A DNA stretch of 8,151 bases from an uncultured Alphaproteobacteria bacterium (GCA_947305835.1 CAMZEQ010000029.1:1-8151); one strand, 5' to 3'; counted from the stretch's first letter, positions 1-7,004 are shown. Notes: generated by a model from the letters alone, not told the origin. Numbers and translations: made by a program.

Positions 1-682
1 AATACTTAGATGACATTACCGAGCATTCAATATGCCAACCGGGATAGCCCCTACCCCAAGGGGAATCCCACTGCAAAATTTGATTTTCAAATTTAGAAGA
101 AGTAAACCATAACACGAAGTCGGTGGGATTGCGCTTATTCATATCCTCTTCCACACGTGCACCATGTTGTAAACCTTCAATGTCTTTATGTGATAATTCA
201 CCATAATGGCCAAACTTTACAGTATCAAAATAGACGTTGCCACCTGCTGTATAGGCCAACCCCTTTTCTTCCAAGCGTTTCACAAATTCAATCATATCTT
301 GAACATGTTCTGTCGCACGGCACACTTTTTCGGGACGAATGATATTTAAGTCCTTTTCTTCTTCAAAAAAGAAGTCTTCGTATTTACGGGCCAAAGCCAT
401 GACATCCATTTTCTCTTTTTCGGCCGCTTTCAACATTTTATCTTCGCCACTATCTTCATCGCTTGTCAAATGTCCCACATCCGTAATATTCATGACATGG
501 CGGACTTTGTATCCGGCGCGCGTTAAAGTACGATGCAAAAAATCTTCATTCAAGTAAGTACGCAAATTGCCGATATGTGCATAACTGTAAACAGTGGGGC
601 CGCAACAATACATACTGACTTGGCCTTCTGTAATTGGGGTAAATTCCTCTAATTGACGTGTAAGTGTATTGTAAAGTTTCAT
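1..682 (-). CDS. cysS: Cysteinyl-tRNA synthetase, N-terminal part (gene runs off the window)
   Basis: Class I aminoacyl-tRNA synthetase that charges tRNA-Cys with cysteine in the cytosol. I translated the minus strand: 227 codons are visible and the frame is open at the window edge. CCGPTVY at residues 26-32 supplies the first zinc cysteine (C27). HIGN at 36-39 is the class I ATP-binding motif. GWHIECS at 215-221 carries the second zinc cysteine (C220). The remaining zinc ligands, the KMSKS loop and the anticodon-binding domain lie outside. The segment after NITDVGH (TSDEDSGEDKM...) and the YGELSH stretch resemble the CysRS subtype of Clostridia and similar bacteria more than the E. coli form; this is judged from memory. 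The ATG overlaps the TGA of the preceding gene (ATGA). AAAAGGA lies 8 nt upstream of the ATG, inside that gene, so translation is probably coupled. It is the third visible gene of the glyA operon. Confidence 0.96.
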   Translation of the reverse strand, partial: MKLYNTLTRQLEEFTPITEGQVSMYCCGPTVYSYAHIGNLRTYLNEDFLHRTLTRAGYKVRHVMNITDVGHLTSDEDSGEDKMLKAAEKEKMDVMALARKYEDFFFEEEKDLNIIRPEKVCRATEHVQDMIEFVKRLEEKGLAYTAGGNVYFDTVKFGHYGELSHKDIEGLQHGARVEEDMNKRNPTDFVLWFTSSKFENQILQWDSPWGRGYPGWHIECSVMSSKY

Positions 683-1191
683 GATCTTTGTCCTTTTCCC
701 ATATTGACGGCATGATTTTTTGAGTAAATGAATGATCGGCGAGGGTTCATCCAAAATGTGGATATATGTTTTGCTTTTGGATCCACGACTAAATCGAAAT
801 AACAATCGGGTAAATTTTCCATAAAGTGAAATAAGTATACCCGATCTCCTTTGATATTTTGGAAACCGGCTTCATCCAAAATTGATTGATAAACTTTTTT
901 TTCGCTCATTGTTGTGGCAATATCCAAAGAATAATACTTTGTTTGTTTTTTGGTATTAAACTGATTTAAGTGGTATCCCGTTGAAATAAACAAAGTGTAA
1001 TCGGGTGTTTCCACGGAAATTCCCTGACCTTCCGGCCATTTTCTTTGCAAGATGGTTAAATTGTTTTTCCGATAGACTTCGCGTGAAAAAATGTCACTTT
1101 TTCCATCAGTTGTTTTTTGCCAATTTTCCAAATCACTCCATTGATATTTGGCCAATGTCTGTTCAACTGTTTTTTGGGTATCGATTTGCAT
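679..1191 (-). CDS. Conserved-looking hypothetical protein between glyA and cysS (170 aa)
   Basis: I do not recognise the family. The protein is soluble-looking and rich in aromatic and charged residues, with no signal peptide, membrane segment or obvious catalytic motif. Notable stretches are SREVYRKNNLTILQRKWPEG (residues 36-55), YTLFISTGYHL near 65-75, and a basic tail containing NPRRSF. It has an AAAAGGA-type ribosome binding site formed by the last codons of glyA, starts 2 nt after the glyA stop, and ends overlapping the cysS start by 4 nt. That packing strongly supports it as a real, co-translated operon member. Its last codons (GKGQRS) also encode the cysS ribosome binding site, which may constrain the C-terminus. 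No function is assigned; its place between serine/glycine and cysteine-tRNA functions is the only clue. Confidence 0.85.
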   Translation of the reverse strand: MQIDTQKTVEQTLAKYQWSDLENWQKTTDGKSDIFSREVYRKNNLTILQRKWPEGQGISVETPDYTLFISTGYHLNQFNTKKQTKYYSLDIATTMSEKKVYQSILDEAGFQNIKGDRVYLFHFMENLPDCYFDLVVDPKAKHISTFWMNPRRSFIYSKNHAVNMGKGQRS

Positions 1192-1193
1192 GC

Positions 1194-2507
1194 TTATCCT
1201 TTTGTAAAAGGTTGTAAAAAGGTTTTAACTTCTTCGCCGATGGTTTTTAATTTTTCATCATTTCCTTTGGCTTGGGCTGCACGCACGATAAAGGCAGCAA
1301 TTTGGTGCATTTCTGTTTCTTTCATTCCCATTGTTGTGACCGCAGGTGTCCCCAAACGAATACCGGACGGCAACCAAGGTTTTAAATCCCCGGGTACGGT
1401 ATTTTTATTGGCCACGATGTGGGCTGTTTCCAAATCTTCGGCAAAGCGGCAAGCATCATCTACTTTGACAGCATCGCTGCTATGAATCACATCCATCAAG
1501 ATTAAATGATTTTCTGTGCCGTTTCCGATCAATTTAAAGCCGGCATTTTTTAAATCTTCCGCCAATGCTTTTGCATTAATAACGATTTGACGGGCGTATT
1601 CTTTAAAATCGGGTGCCAAAGCTTCTTTTAATGCCACCGCCAAAGCGGCAATCGTATTCATGTGCGGACCGCCCTGTAAGCCGGGGAATAAAGCTTTATC
1701 AATTTTTTCACCCAATTCTTTCTTGCAAATGATCAACCCGGCACGAGGGCCACGTAAAGTCTTATGCGTGGTGGTTGTCATAATGTCAGCGTGGGGGAAG
1801 CATGATTCATGTGCTCCGCCGGCGATTAATCCCGCAATATGTGATACATCTGCCATCAATAAAGCGCCACATTTTTTGGCAATTTCGCCAAAACGTTTAA
1901 AATCAATACTCAGCGGATAGGCGGTTGCCCCACAGATAATGATTTTGGGTTTATTTTCCATGGCCAATTTTTCAATGGCATCATAATCCAATAAACCGTC
2001 CGGGGTTAAACCGTACTGAACAGCATGGAAGAATTTACCGGTGATATTGACCTTATGACCGTGGGTTAAATGGCCTCCGTTATCCAGGGCCAATCCCATA
2101 AAGGTATCGCCCGGAGCCAAAAAAGCCGACAACACAGCCAAATTTGCCGGCGCACCCGATAAAGGTTGCACATTAGCATGGTATTTGTCCGTTTCATCAC
2201 CCACAAATAATTTTAAAGCTCTGTCGATTACCAAGCGTTCCAACTGATTTGTGTTGGCTTGCCCTTGATAATAGCGACCGTTGGCGATTTCGGCTACACC
2301 ATCTTTCCATTTGTGCGGATAGCCTTCGGCATATTTATTGGTAAAGCAACAGGCCAAAGCTGCCGCCACGGCATCCGAAACGATATTTTCGGACGGAATC
2401 AGGGGAAGTGTTTCATTTTGACGTAAATTTTCGGCTGCAATTAACGCCGCGACATCTGTGTCTTCATCAGCCACCAAGTCAATGATAGAAGAAAGTTGTG
2501 CATACAT
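1194..2507 (-). CDS. glyA: Serine hydroxymethyltransferase
   Basis: PLP enzyme that interconverts serine and glycine with transfer of a one-carbon unit to tetrahydrofolate; cytosolic and central to purine, thymidylate and methionine supply. Of 437 residues, these hallmarks are visible: LIPSEN at 36-41 (usually LIASEN), NKYAEGYP at 57-64 with the catalytic Glu61, GGHLTHG at 144-150, ADVSH at 219-223 with the PLP-pyridine Asp220, the Schiff-base lysine K249 in TTTTHKTLRGPR, and a C-terminal GIRLGTPA arginine motif. Compared with the 417-residue E. coli enzyme there is an insertion of about ten residues between YAEGYP and RYY (residues 65-77), and PLSG replaces PHSG. This suggests a divergent subgroup rather than loss of function, since the catalytic residues are kept. 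The start is supported by AAAGGA 7 nt upstream of the ATG. It is the first gene of the operon with the 170-aa protein and cysS. Confidence 0.97.
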   Translation of the reverse strand: MYAQLSSIIDLVADEDTDVAALIAAENLRQNETLPLIPSENIVSDAVAAALACCFTNKYAEGYPHKWKDGVAEIANGRYYQGQANTNQLERLVIDRALKLFVGDETDKYHANVQPLSGAPANLAVLSAFLAPGDTFMGLALDNGGHLTHGHKVNITGKFFHAVQYGLTPDGLLDYDAIEKLAMENKPKIIICGATAYPLSIDFKRFGEIAKKCGALLMADVSHIAGLIAGGAHESCFPHADIMTTTTHKTLRGPRAGLIICKKELGEKIDKALFPGLQGGPHMNTIAALAVALKEALAPDFKEYARQIVINAKALAEDLKNAGFKLIGNGTENHLILMDVIHSSDAVKVDDACRFAEDLETAHIVANKNTVPGDLKPWLPSGIRLGTPAVTTMGMKETEMHQIAAFIVRAAQAKGNDEKLKTIGEEVKTFLQPFTKG

Positions 2508-2546
2508 GGATTAATCCTTTCGGTTAATGGCATTTCAGATATGTTT

Positions 2547-2575
2547 ATCATATCATTTTCCCCCGAAAAACGCAA
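2547..2575 (-). promoter_or_regulatory. Predicted sigma70-type promoter of the glyA operon
   Basis: On the minus strand, TTGCGT (2570-2575) and TATGAT (2547-2552) are separated by exactly 17 bases. The -10 element matches the consensus at five of six positions and the -35 at three to four. Transcription would start near 2540, leaving a short leader of about 33 nt before the glyA ATG at 2507. No riboswitch-sized leader is present, so glycine- or folate-sensing RNA control is not indicated. Confidence 0.7.
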
Positions 2576-2583
2576 GGATTATT

Positions 2584-2611
2584 TTATGTTATCTCAGGTT
2601 TGAGATCATAA
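2584..2611 (-). terminator. Hairpin after the pilin gene, possible weak terminator
   Basis: An inverted repeat ATCTCA-AACC-TGAGAT (2591-2606) is extended by TTATG/CATAA arms with a two-base bulge. It lies about 30 nt beyond the pilin-like stop codon and just upstream of the glyA promoter, where a terminator is expected. No clear U-run follows on the minus strand, so intrinsic termination is uncertain. It may instead be a 3'-protecting hairpin, or pilus transcripts may read into glyA. Confidence 0.4.
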
Positions 2612-2639
2612 AAGATTGATGTTTTCTTGTCGCAATAAT

Positions 2640-4727
2640 TTAACCGTTGCTGCAGGTTGTGCCGTTCCACGCACATCCGGCGGCTTTGCAAACGGCCGCT
2701 TTATTAACAATAGGTGTGGAATCGTTCGTGCCGCTGTTAATGGTGGCACAATCGCGATATACATAACGACAACTGCCTGAAGTCCACGTAAATCCGGCTG
2801 ATTTACAGGCAACATCATTATCTTTACTGGGTAAATTGGCGGTCTCTGTATCCCATACACAATAAGTTTGTGCAATAGCTTCAATGGTTTCAGTACCCAT
2901 TGTCAAACCGTCCCATGGTTCATTGGTGTTCAAACAACTGACCATATTGGTGCCTGACTGTGTGCCATAGCCCATTGTGACACGGAATCCCTTTGTATCA
3001 TTTGTCCTGAGTGCGGCCGTTGCGACAGTCGGAGCATTATAGTAACTACTGTTTCCGGATGTGATGTCAGACAGCATAATGGTAACCTTAAACGGACATT
3101 CCTTGATATCATTTACCAAATTGATTGTCGCCTCTCCGGTATTTCCGCTCAGGGAATGGCGATGGTTATCCGTACCGGCATTTCCTGTATTTCCGGACAG
3201 GGAATGCGTATGATTACTCTTTTTTATCCCCGTTAATTTTCCGAAAGAAACGGGCGTAACAAGAATTGCTTTATTATAACCTGTCGGACAAGTCGGGCTG
3301 TCAATTTTTGTTGATTGGGTGGTTCCCAAGCTACCATCCTTTTTTAATTGCATCCAGGACATATCACACCAAGTTTGGTTTGTGGTTGTTCCGTTATTAC
3401 GTAAAAAACTGGTTCCTTTACCACCTGTTAAAGTACATTTTCCGCGATACGTTTCTTTTAAAATGTAATTGGGTAAAATTTCCGATAAACGGGCGCCGCC
3501 ACGGGATGTCAAACGGATATCATTCATGTTGGATGTATAGGTCGGATCCAAAACAAATCGTTCATTGGCTACAATATCGGTATTAGTTACTGCCGTTGTT
3601 TTTTCTTCTTTATTTGAAATAATACGACCATCCGCGTCAATGGTGATACCTTTTGTGTTGGCTTGCTGGATAACTCCCTCTTTTGTAATGGTGATATTTG
3701 CGCTTTTAGTGACCGGATCTGTTCCGACTTTCAAATCGCTGTTGACATAAACATTTTGCTGATCCACCAAAAATAAAGGCTTGCATGTATCAACACTTTG
3801 GAATATATCATTTTTAACCTTAAATCTGCCGTCAGCCAATTCGGTTGTGCCGGAATGCCCGATTTCAACAAAACAGTTTGCCCGACTGGTTCCGCCGGCG
3901 GCGAAATATTCCCAAGCCATCAGTTGATCTGTCCCTAAAGTTAAATTTTCCTGAAAGCTTGATTCACCTTCGGGCAGTTCGTATTCCGGTGTAAAAATGT
4001 CCATTCCTGTCATGGCGGCGTATGTTGGTGTTTCATCGTCCGTACATAAACGCCATGTGCCCAAAGCACCGGCAATAACGGAACCCGAAGGACAATCCGG
4101 CTCAGGTGTTGTTTCGCTTTGATATACACCACCGTCTGCGCCCAATAACAATGCGACACGGGCGGCCCGTTTAAAGTTCCACCCTGTTTGGGGTAAGGTA
4201 GATTCTTTATTGGGGACAATCACACCGTATAAAACCGTTTTTTGGGTGGCATCATTTTGTTTATAAATCCATAAACTGAAGTTGTAATAACCCGATAATC
4301 CTCCATCAAACCAACCGTCCGGCAGATAAGATTTTATACCCTGATTTACAGTCCCGGCCAAATAAGCGGAAAAGTTTTCATAACTACCACCCCCGTTACA
4401 TGGTTGAGGAGCGTTTTCTGGTGTCGGACATTTGCCGATCAGTACGGATCGTTCGGCTTGAATATAAGCTGAAAAAGCTTCCTTGACTGTGCGTATTTCG
4501 GATGCCATCTGAATGTTATGTAATTCTTGGTTGCGTTGGTAAACTTGGCGGAACAACATGGCCCCCATAACCCCCATCAATGCCAATACGGCAATGACTT
4601 CCAACATAATTGAACCGGTTTGGGTTGTTCGTGACGGTTGCGATATCCCGAAACTCAATCGGTCAGATTTTGAACCGAGTTTCAAATGACATTTTTTAGC
4701 GGATATTTTTTTGAAAAAAGAAAACAT
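2640..4727 (-). CDS. Long type IV prepilin-like protein, PilV-type pilus tip adhesin candidate
   Basis: A 695-aa protein numbered from the ATG at 4727. A long basic leader ends in TQTG; the predicted prepilin peptidase cleavage is after G38, giving mature Ser1 and the diagnostic Glu at +5 (E43). A hydrophobic helix follows (IMLEVIAVLALMGVMGAML). Residues 60-95 continue as an amphipathic pilin helix with RNQELHNIQMASEIRTVKEA. The body is far longer than a major pilin and has 18 cysteines. RLTSRGGARLSEILPNYI (405-422) recalls the end of the constant region of PilV proteins. Next come a pair of HxH motifs (506-508 and 522-524) and two cysteine modules at 623-692. Known: in IncI plasmids PilV is a minor tip pilin that recognises recipient cells. 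Inferred: this is an exported, pilus-associated adhesin. It lies immediately downstream of the LamG gene and probably shares its mRNA. An alternative is a large pseudopilin of a type II-like secretion system. Confidence 0.8.
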   Translation of the reverse strand: MFSFFKKISAKKCHLKLGSKSDRLSFGISQPSRTTQTGSIMLEVIAVLALMGVMGAMLFRQVYQRNQELHNIQMASEIRTVKEAFSAYIQAERSVLIGKCPTPENAPQPCNGGGSYENFSAYLAGTVNQGIKSYLPDGWFDGGLSGYYNFSLWIYKQNDATQKTVLYGVIVPNKESTLPQTGWNFKRAARVALLLGADGGVYQSETTPEPDCPSGSVIAGALGTWRLCTDDETPTYAAMTGMDIFTPEYELPEGESSFQENLTLGTDQLMAWEYFAAGGTSRANCFVEIGHSGTTELADGRFKVKNDIFQSVDTCKPLFLVDQQNVYVNSDLKVGTDPVTKSANITITKEGVIQQANTKGITIDADGRIISNKEEKTTAVTNTDIVANERFVLDPTYTSNMNDIRLTSRGGARLSEILPNYILKETYRGKCTLTGGKGTSFLRNNGTTTNQTWCDMSWMQLKKDGSLGTTQSTKIDSPTCPTGYNKAILVTPVSFGKLTGIKKSNHTHSLSGNTGNAGTDNHRHSLSGNTGEATINLVNDIKECPFKVTIMLSDITSGNSSYYNAPTVATAALRTNDTKGFRVTMGYGTQSGTNMVSCLNTNEPWDGLTMGTETIEAIAQTYCVWDTETANLPSKDNDVACKSAGFTWTSGSCRYVYRDCATINSGTNDSTPIVNKAAVCKAAGCAWNGTTCSNG
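2652..2861 (-). repeat. Two tandem cysteine-rich modules at the pilin C-terminus
   Basis: Residues 623-653 and 660-692 of the pilin-like protein are diverged copies about 37-39 residues apart. Cysteine spacing is C-x17-C-x11-C in the first and C-x19-C-x11-C in the second, which has one extra cysteine inside. The shared core reads ACKSAGFTWTSGSC versus VCKAAGCAWNGTTC. The tryptophan and flanking cysteines suggest small disulfide-stabilised domains that fold outside the cytoplasm. The position at the extreme C-terminus would place them at the exposed tip if this is a tip adhesin (inference). Confidence 0.75.
3139..3218 (-). repeat. Two-copy 48-bp repeat encoding HxH motifs
   Basis: Two related stretches, starting at 3139 and 3187 and offset by 48 bp, encode NHTHSLSGNTG and NHRHSLSGNTG, a 16-residue period. 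Many bases are identical, so this looks like an in-frame tandem duplication. HxH-SxSGxTG repeats occur in phage tail fibre and collar proteins. In the T4 long tail fibre tip, HxH histidines bind iron in a trimer. Metal binding and trimerisation here are inference. Confidence 0.75.
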
Positions 4728-4729
4728 TT

Positions 4730-6250
4730 TCATTCCTCCTGGTTTGTATAGCTAAAGCCATATCGTTTCGAATCCATTTTTAAATTTTGTTCCAATTCAG
4801 AGGGGATAAGCATCCCCTTGCGTCCCATCTCAGATGTTGTACTTAAGGCCCTATTATCATAATAACGCACGCCGTAAACATAAACCGGATTGCTGGCCCC
4901 CGTTGACGTGACGGACACATCGCCACCGCTGTTAATCAGGTTGCCGAGCACATCATTGACATTGCATGACAAAGATCCGACCTGTTGATTGTTTACAAAA
5001 ACCTCCAGCTTATCCGAATGCCCGATCAATGTCAGGGCAACAATTTGCTCACGCATATCTACATCCGGGCTGGTAATCGCACCACATTGGTTATCGTTTA
5101 CAAAAAACGTTAATTGCGGCTTATTACCGGTTGTCTGTTTGATATCCAATCGGCAAAGCGGCGAATGTTGCTGATCGTTTGCCTTATCGTCCAATTTGAT
5201 GCTAAAATTAGCCGAATCTTGCGCTTTTACAAGCAAAGTTAAAGTAAAATCGTGGTATAATCCTGTCTTATTTACGATATTTAAGTTGGGGAAAGAAACG
5301 CCGTTTTTGGACGCCAAATTATCGTCCATATTGCTGACATTAACCGCATTTTGGTTGTTACGAATCATATCCGTCCAAACATTGTTGTTATAATCGTCTT
5401 GGCCGCGTCTTCCTTCCGCACCTGTTTTTAAATTGTTAATGCCGTCATAAAAGGCCGTTAAACCGGGAACATAATATTTGTTGGGCCCTTGCTTGACGCG
5501 CGAAATGCAAAAAAATGCGTCATTGCAAGAATTATTCGGTGCGGTACAGCCAAGTGTTTCCATGATGATTTGGGGAACTCTTTGGGCGCATTTGCCTTTG
5601 TCCCCCAATGTGACAATTTGTCCGTTATCAACACACCAATATCCTTTTGCATCAGTTGCGCTCTCGGTTTTTCGGCACAGTTGATCTTCGCTGTCCCAAT
5701 ATTGTCCGCAAGTCAGCACCCCGCAATTGTAAGATCCGCTGGTGCGGCGTGTTAAAGAATTACGCCAAGAACCATAGCGGCGCTGGCGATTGCTTTGTAT
5801 TTTCGGCCACCATGACGGGCGTCCCATGTTGTAAGTAACCACGTAAGCTTTTTTAAAATACTCACTGTCGCAATTGGCCAAAGTTTCATCGTCTTGCAAG
5901 CAAAAAACATTGGTCAAATAACGGTAGGAACCGTCGTCATCCTTTGTTTGATCCATGGTTATTGCGGAAGTTCCCTGGCGATCCGATACATCAAGAAGCA
6001 TCGCTTGGGGTACAAACGACAAAAATTTATGATCGTCCTGACTCAGGTTAATGTACTGTCCTGATTGATTTTTAAAATCGAAGCCCAACCATTGGGTCAT
6101 ATAGTCTTTGGCCGCTTGGTGTTGTGCCAAAAAAGAAACGATGAATCCTTCCGCTTTATACGCATCCAATTGCACTTGGTCATCCCGCGGTGAAAGAGCA
6201 TAAAATAAAATGCCTGCCAAAAATGTTAAAACATAAACTAGATAAAGCAT
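4730..6250 (-). CDS. Membrane-anchored cysteine-rich protein with C-terminal LamG/ConA-like domain
   Basis: A 506-aa protein. Residues 2-19 form one hydrophobic segment without a cleavable signal site, so it is probably a signal anchor with the rest in the periplasm or on the surface. Residues 21-56 look helical (QVQLDAYKAEGFIVSFLAQH). Residues 117-248 hold ten of the 13 cysteines. From about 263 the pattern GLTAFYDGINN starts a LamG/concanavalin-A-like jelly roll; its late strands QIVALTLIGHSDKLEVFVNN (402-421) and VYGVRYYDNRALS (458-470) are typical of that fold, which often binds glycans. The start is supported by GAGG 5-6 nt upstream. It directly precedes the PilV-like gene, in the position that invites comparison with PilM, the small N-terminally anchored pilus protein of IncI plasmids; that homology is not shown by sequence. 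Probable role: pilus-associated or surface carbohydrate-binding protein. Confidence 0.75.
   Translation of the reverse strand: MLYLVYVLTFLAGILFYALSPRDDQVQLDAYKAEGFIVSFLAQHQAAKDYMTQWLGFDFKNQSGQYINLSQDDHKFLSFVPQAMLLDVSDRQGTSAITMDQTKDDDGSYRYLTNVFCLQDDETLANCDSEYFKKAYVVTYNMGRPSWWPKIQSNRQRRYGSWRNSLTRRTSGSYNCGVLTCGQYWDSEDQLCRKTESATDAKGYWCVDNGQIVTLGDKGKCAQRVPQIIMETLGCTAPNNSCNDAFFCISRVKQGPNKYYVPGLTAFYDGINNLKTGAEGRRGQDDYNNNVWTDMIRNNQNAVNVSNMDDNLASKNGVSFPNLNIVNKTGLYHDFTLTLLVKAQDSANFSIKLDDKANDQQHSPLCRLDIKQTTGNKPQLTFFVNDNQCGAITSPDVDMREQIVALTLIGHSDKLEVFVNNQQVGSLSCNVNDVLGNLINSGGDVSVTSTGASNPVYVYGVRYYDNRALSTTSEMGRKGMLIPSELEQNLKMDSKRYGFSYTNQEE
4735..4740 (-). promoter_or_regulatory. Ribosome binding site that decides the pilin-like start
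   Basis: A perfect AGGAGG lies inside the last codons of the LamG gene. Only 1 nt separates it from the first in-frame ATG (4733), but 7 nt separate it from the second ATG (4727). The second start is therefore preferred and drops two residues (MK). The upstream stop codon then lies 2 nt before the start, still tight enough for translational coupling. Confidence 0.75.
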
Positions 6251-6268
6251 CTGTCCCTCTTTCAGACA

Positions 6269-6297
6269 AAATTAGCAATCTTTTATAAAAAGTGCAA
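6269..6297 (-). promoter_or_regulatory. Weak candidate promoter for the LamG-pilin pair
   Basis: On the minus strand, TTGCAC (6292-6297) and TAATTT (6269-6274) are 17 bases apart, with an AT-rich spacer. Each element matches the sigma70 consensus at only about three positions, so the call rests on spacing and location just upstream of the LamG start. The rest of 6251-6393 holds no gene that I can support. Confidence 0.35.
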
Positions 6298-6393
6298 GTA
6301 AAAATTTGGAGGATGATAAAAAAATCTTTTTGTATGATCGGGTGGATAACAGATTGTTTTACGGGAGAAAAATATCCTTAGGGGTAAGGCAAC

Positions 6394-6424
6394 AAAAAAC
6401 AGCCCCAAGTCAGGGGCCGTTTTT
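6394..6424 (-). terminator. Strong intrinsic terminator after rplT
   Basis: On the minus strand, CGGCCCC-TGACTT-GGGGCTG forms a GC-rich stem with one G-U pair and a six-base loop, followed by six U. It begins about 17 nt after the rplT stop. Flanking A and T runs extend the symmetry, so it could also stop transcription from the plus strand. It separates ribosomal protein transcripts from the LamG-pilin genes. Confidence 0.9.
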
Positions 6425-6440
6425 CATTTGAAATCGGTTA

Positions 6441-6797
6441 TTAGCCGAGGGCTTTTTTGGCCGCTGCCACCAAAGCGGTAAAAGATTTTTCATCTTCCAC
6501 AGCGATTTTGGCCAACATTTTACGGTCTATAACAATCCCGGCTTTTTTCAAACCGTTCATAAAGGTTGAATAGACCATACCGTTCGCGCGAACTGCCGCA
6601 TTAATACGGGCAATCCACAATTGACGCATTTCGGTCTTTTTAGCTTTATGATCGCGATAAGCGTACTGTAAACCCTTTTCTACCTTTTCTTTGGCAATTC
6701 TGAAAACCTTGGAATTACGACCACGATAGCCTTTGGCCATTTTCAAAATTTTCTTATGCTTGACATGGGCGGTTGTGCCGCGTTTGACTCTTGCCAT
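6441..6797 (-). CDS. rplT: 50S ribosomal protein L20
   Basis: A 118-aa primary 23S rRNA-binding protein needed early in large-subunit assembly. The family signature is clear along the whole length: MARVKRG at the start, HKKILKMAKGYRGRNSKVFR, QYAYRDHKAKKTEMRQLWIARINAA, NGLKKAGIVIDRKMLA and a final FTALVAAAKKALG. Length matches E. coli L20 within a residue or so. It starts 3 nt after the rpmI stop, with AAAGGAG formed by the last rpmI codons, so the two are translated from one mRNA. In E. coli and Bacillus, L20 represses its own operon by binding leader RNA; whether that happens here is not shown. Confidence 0.98.
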   Translation of the reverse strand: MARVKRGTTAHVKHKKILKMAKGYRGRNSKVFRIAKEKVEKGLQYAYRDHKAKKTEMRQLWIARINAAVRANGMVYSTFMNGLKKAGIVIDRKMLAKIAVEDEKSFTALVAAAKKALG

Positions 6798-6800
6798 GGC

Positions 6801-7004
6801 TTACACTCCTTTCCCGTGAATGAAAAATTTCAAAATTTTTGCAACTGTTGTGCTGGCCGTTTGCATACGGCGGGCTTGACGGTTACGTTTATGCGGGTGA
6901 TTCATCAACAAGTGACGTTTATTCACATGTCCCACTTTAACTTTTCCACTCTTTGTCAGTTTGCAGCGTTTTTTTACGCAGCTTTTAGATTTTAATTTTG
7001 GCAT
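6801..7004 (-). CDS. rpmI: 50S ribosomal protein L35
   Basis: A 67-aa, strongly basic protein starting MPKLKSKSCVKKRCKLTKSGKVK, the L35 signature, with the central NKRHLL block replacing the usual GKRH. The C-terminal half (HPHKRNRQARRMQ...) is divergent and ends IHGKGV, partly because those codons also encode the rplT ribosome binding site. AAAGGA lies at good spacing upstream of the ATG. The common order infC-rpmI-rplT is broken here: the next gene upstream is divergent phosphomannomutase, so infC must lie elsewhere. Confidence 0.96.
   Translation of the reverse strand: MPKLKSKSCVKKRCKLTKSGKVKVGHVNKRHLLMNHPHKRNRQARRMQTASTTVAKILKFFIHGKGV

Noticed and set aside
1117..1485. Plus-strand frame of 122 codons antisense to glyA
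   Set aside because: It lies opposite well-conserved SHMT and the 170-aa gene, lacks a supporting ribosome binding site and has no family-like sequence; it is a shadow.
2606..2884. Second minus-strand frame of 92 codons inside the 3' end of the pilin gene, considered as an alternative PilV C-terminal cassette
   Set aside because: It is simply another frame of the cysteine-module coding sequence, with no flanking recombination repeats and no protein similarity to a pilin end.
5478..5838. Several plus-strand frames opposite the LamG gene
   Set aside because: Overlapping frames without start signals, opposite a gene with a clear anchor and LamG-like pattern; treated as shadows.
6341..6349. DnaA-box-like TTATCCACC on the minus strand
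   Set aside because: A single near match without further boxes, an AT-rich unwinding region or dnaA nearby; probably chance.
6313..6381. 22-codon plus-strand reading frame preceded by GGAGG
   Set aside because: GGAGG directly abuts the ATG with no spacing, the peptide has no recognisable feature, and it lies in the promoter region of the opposite-strand gene.
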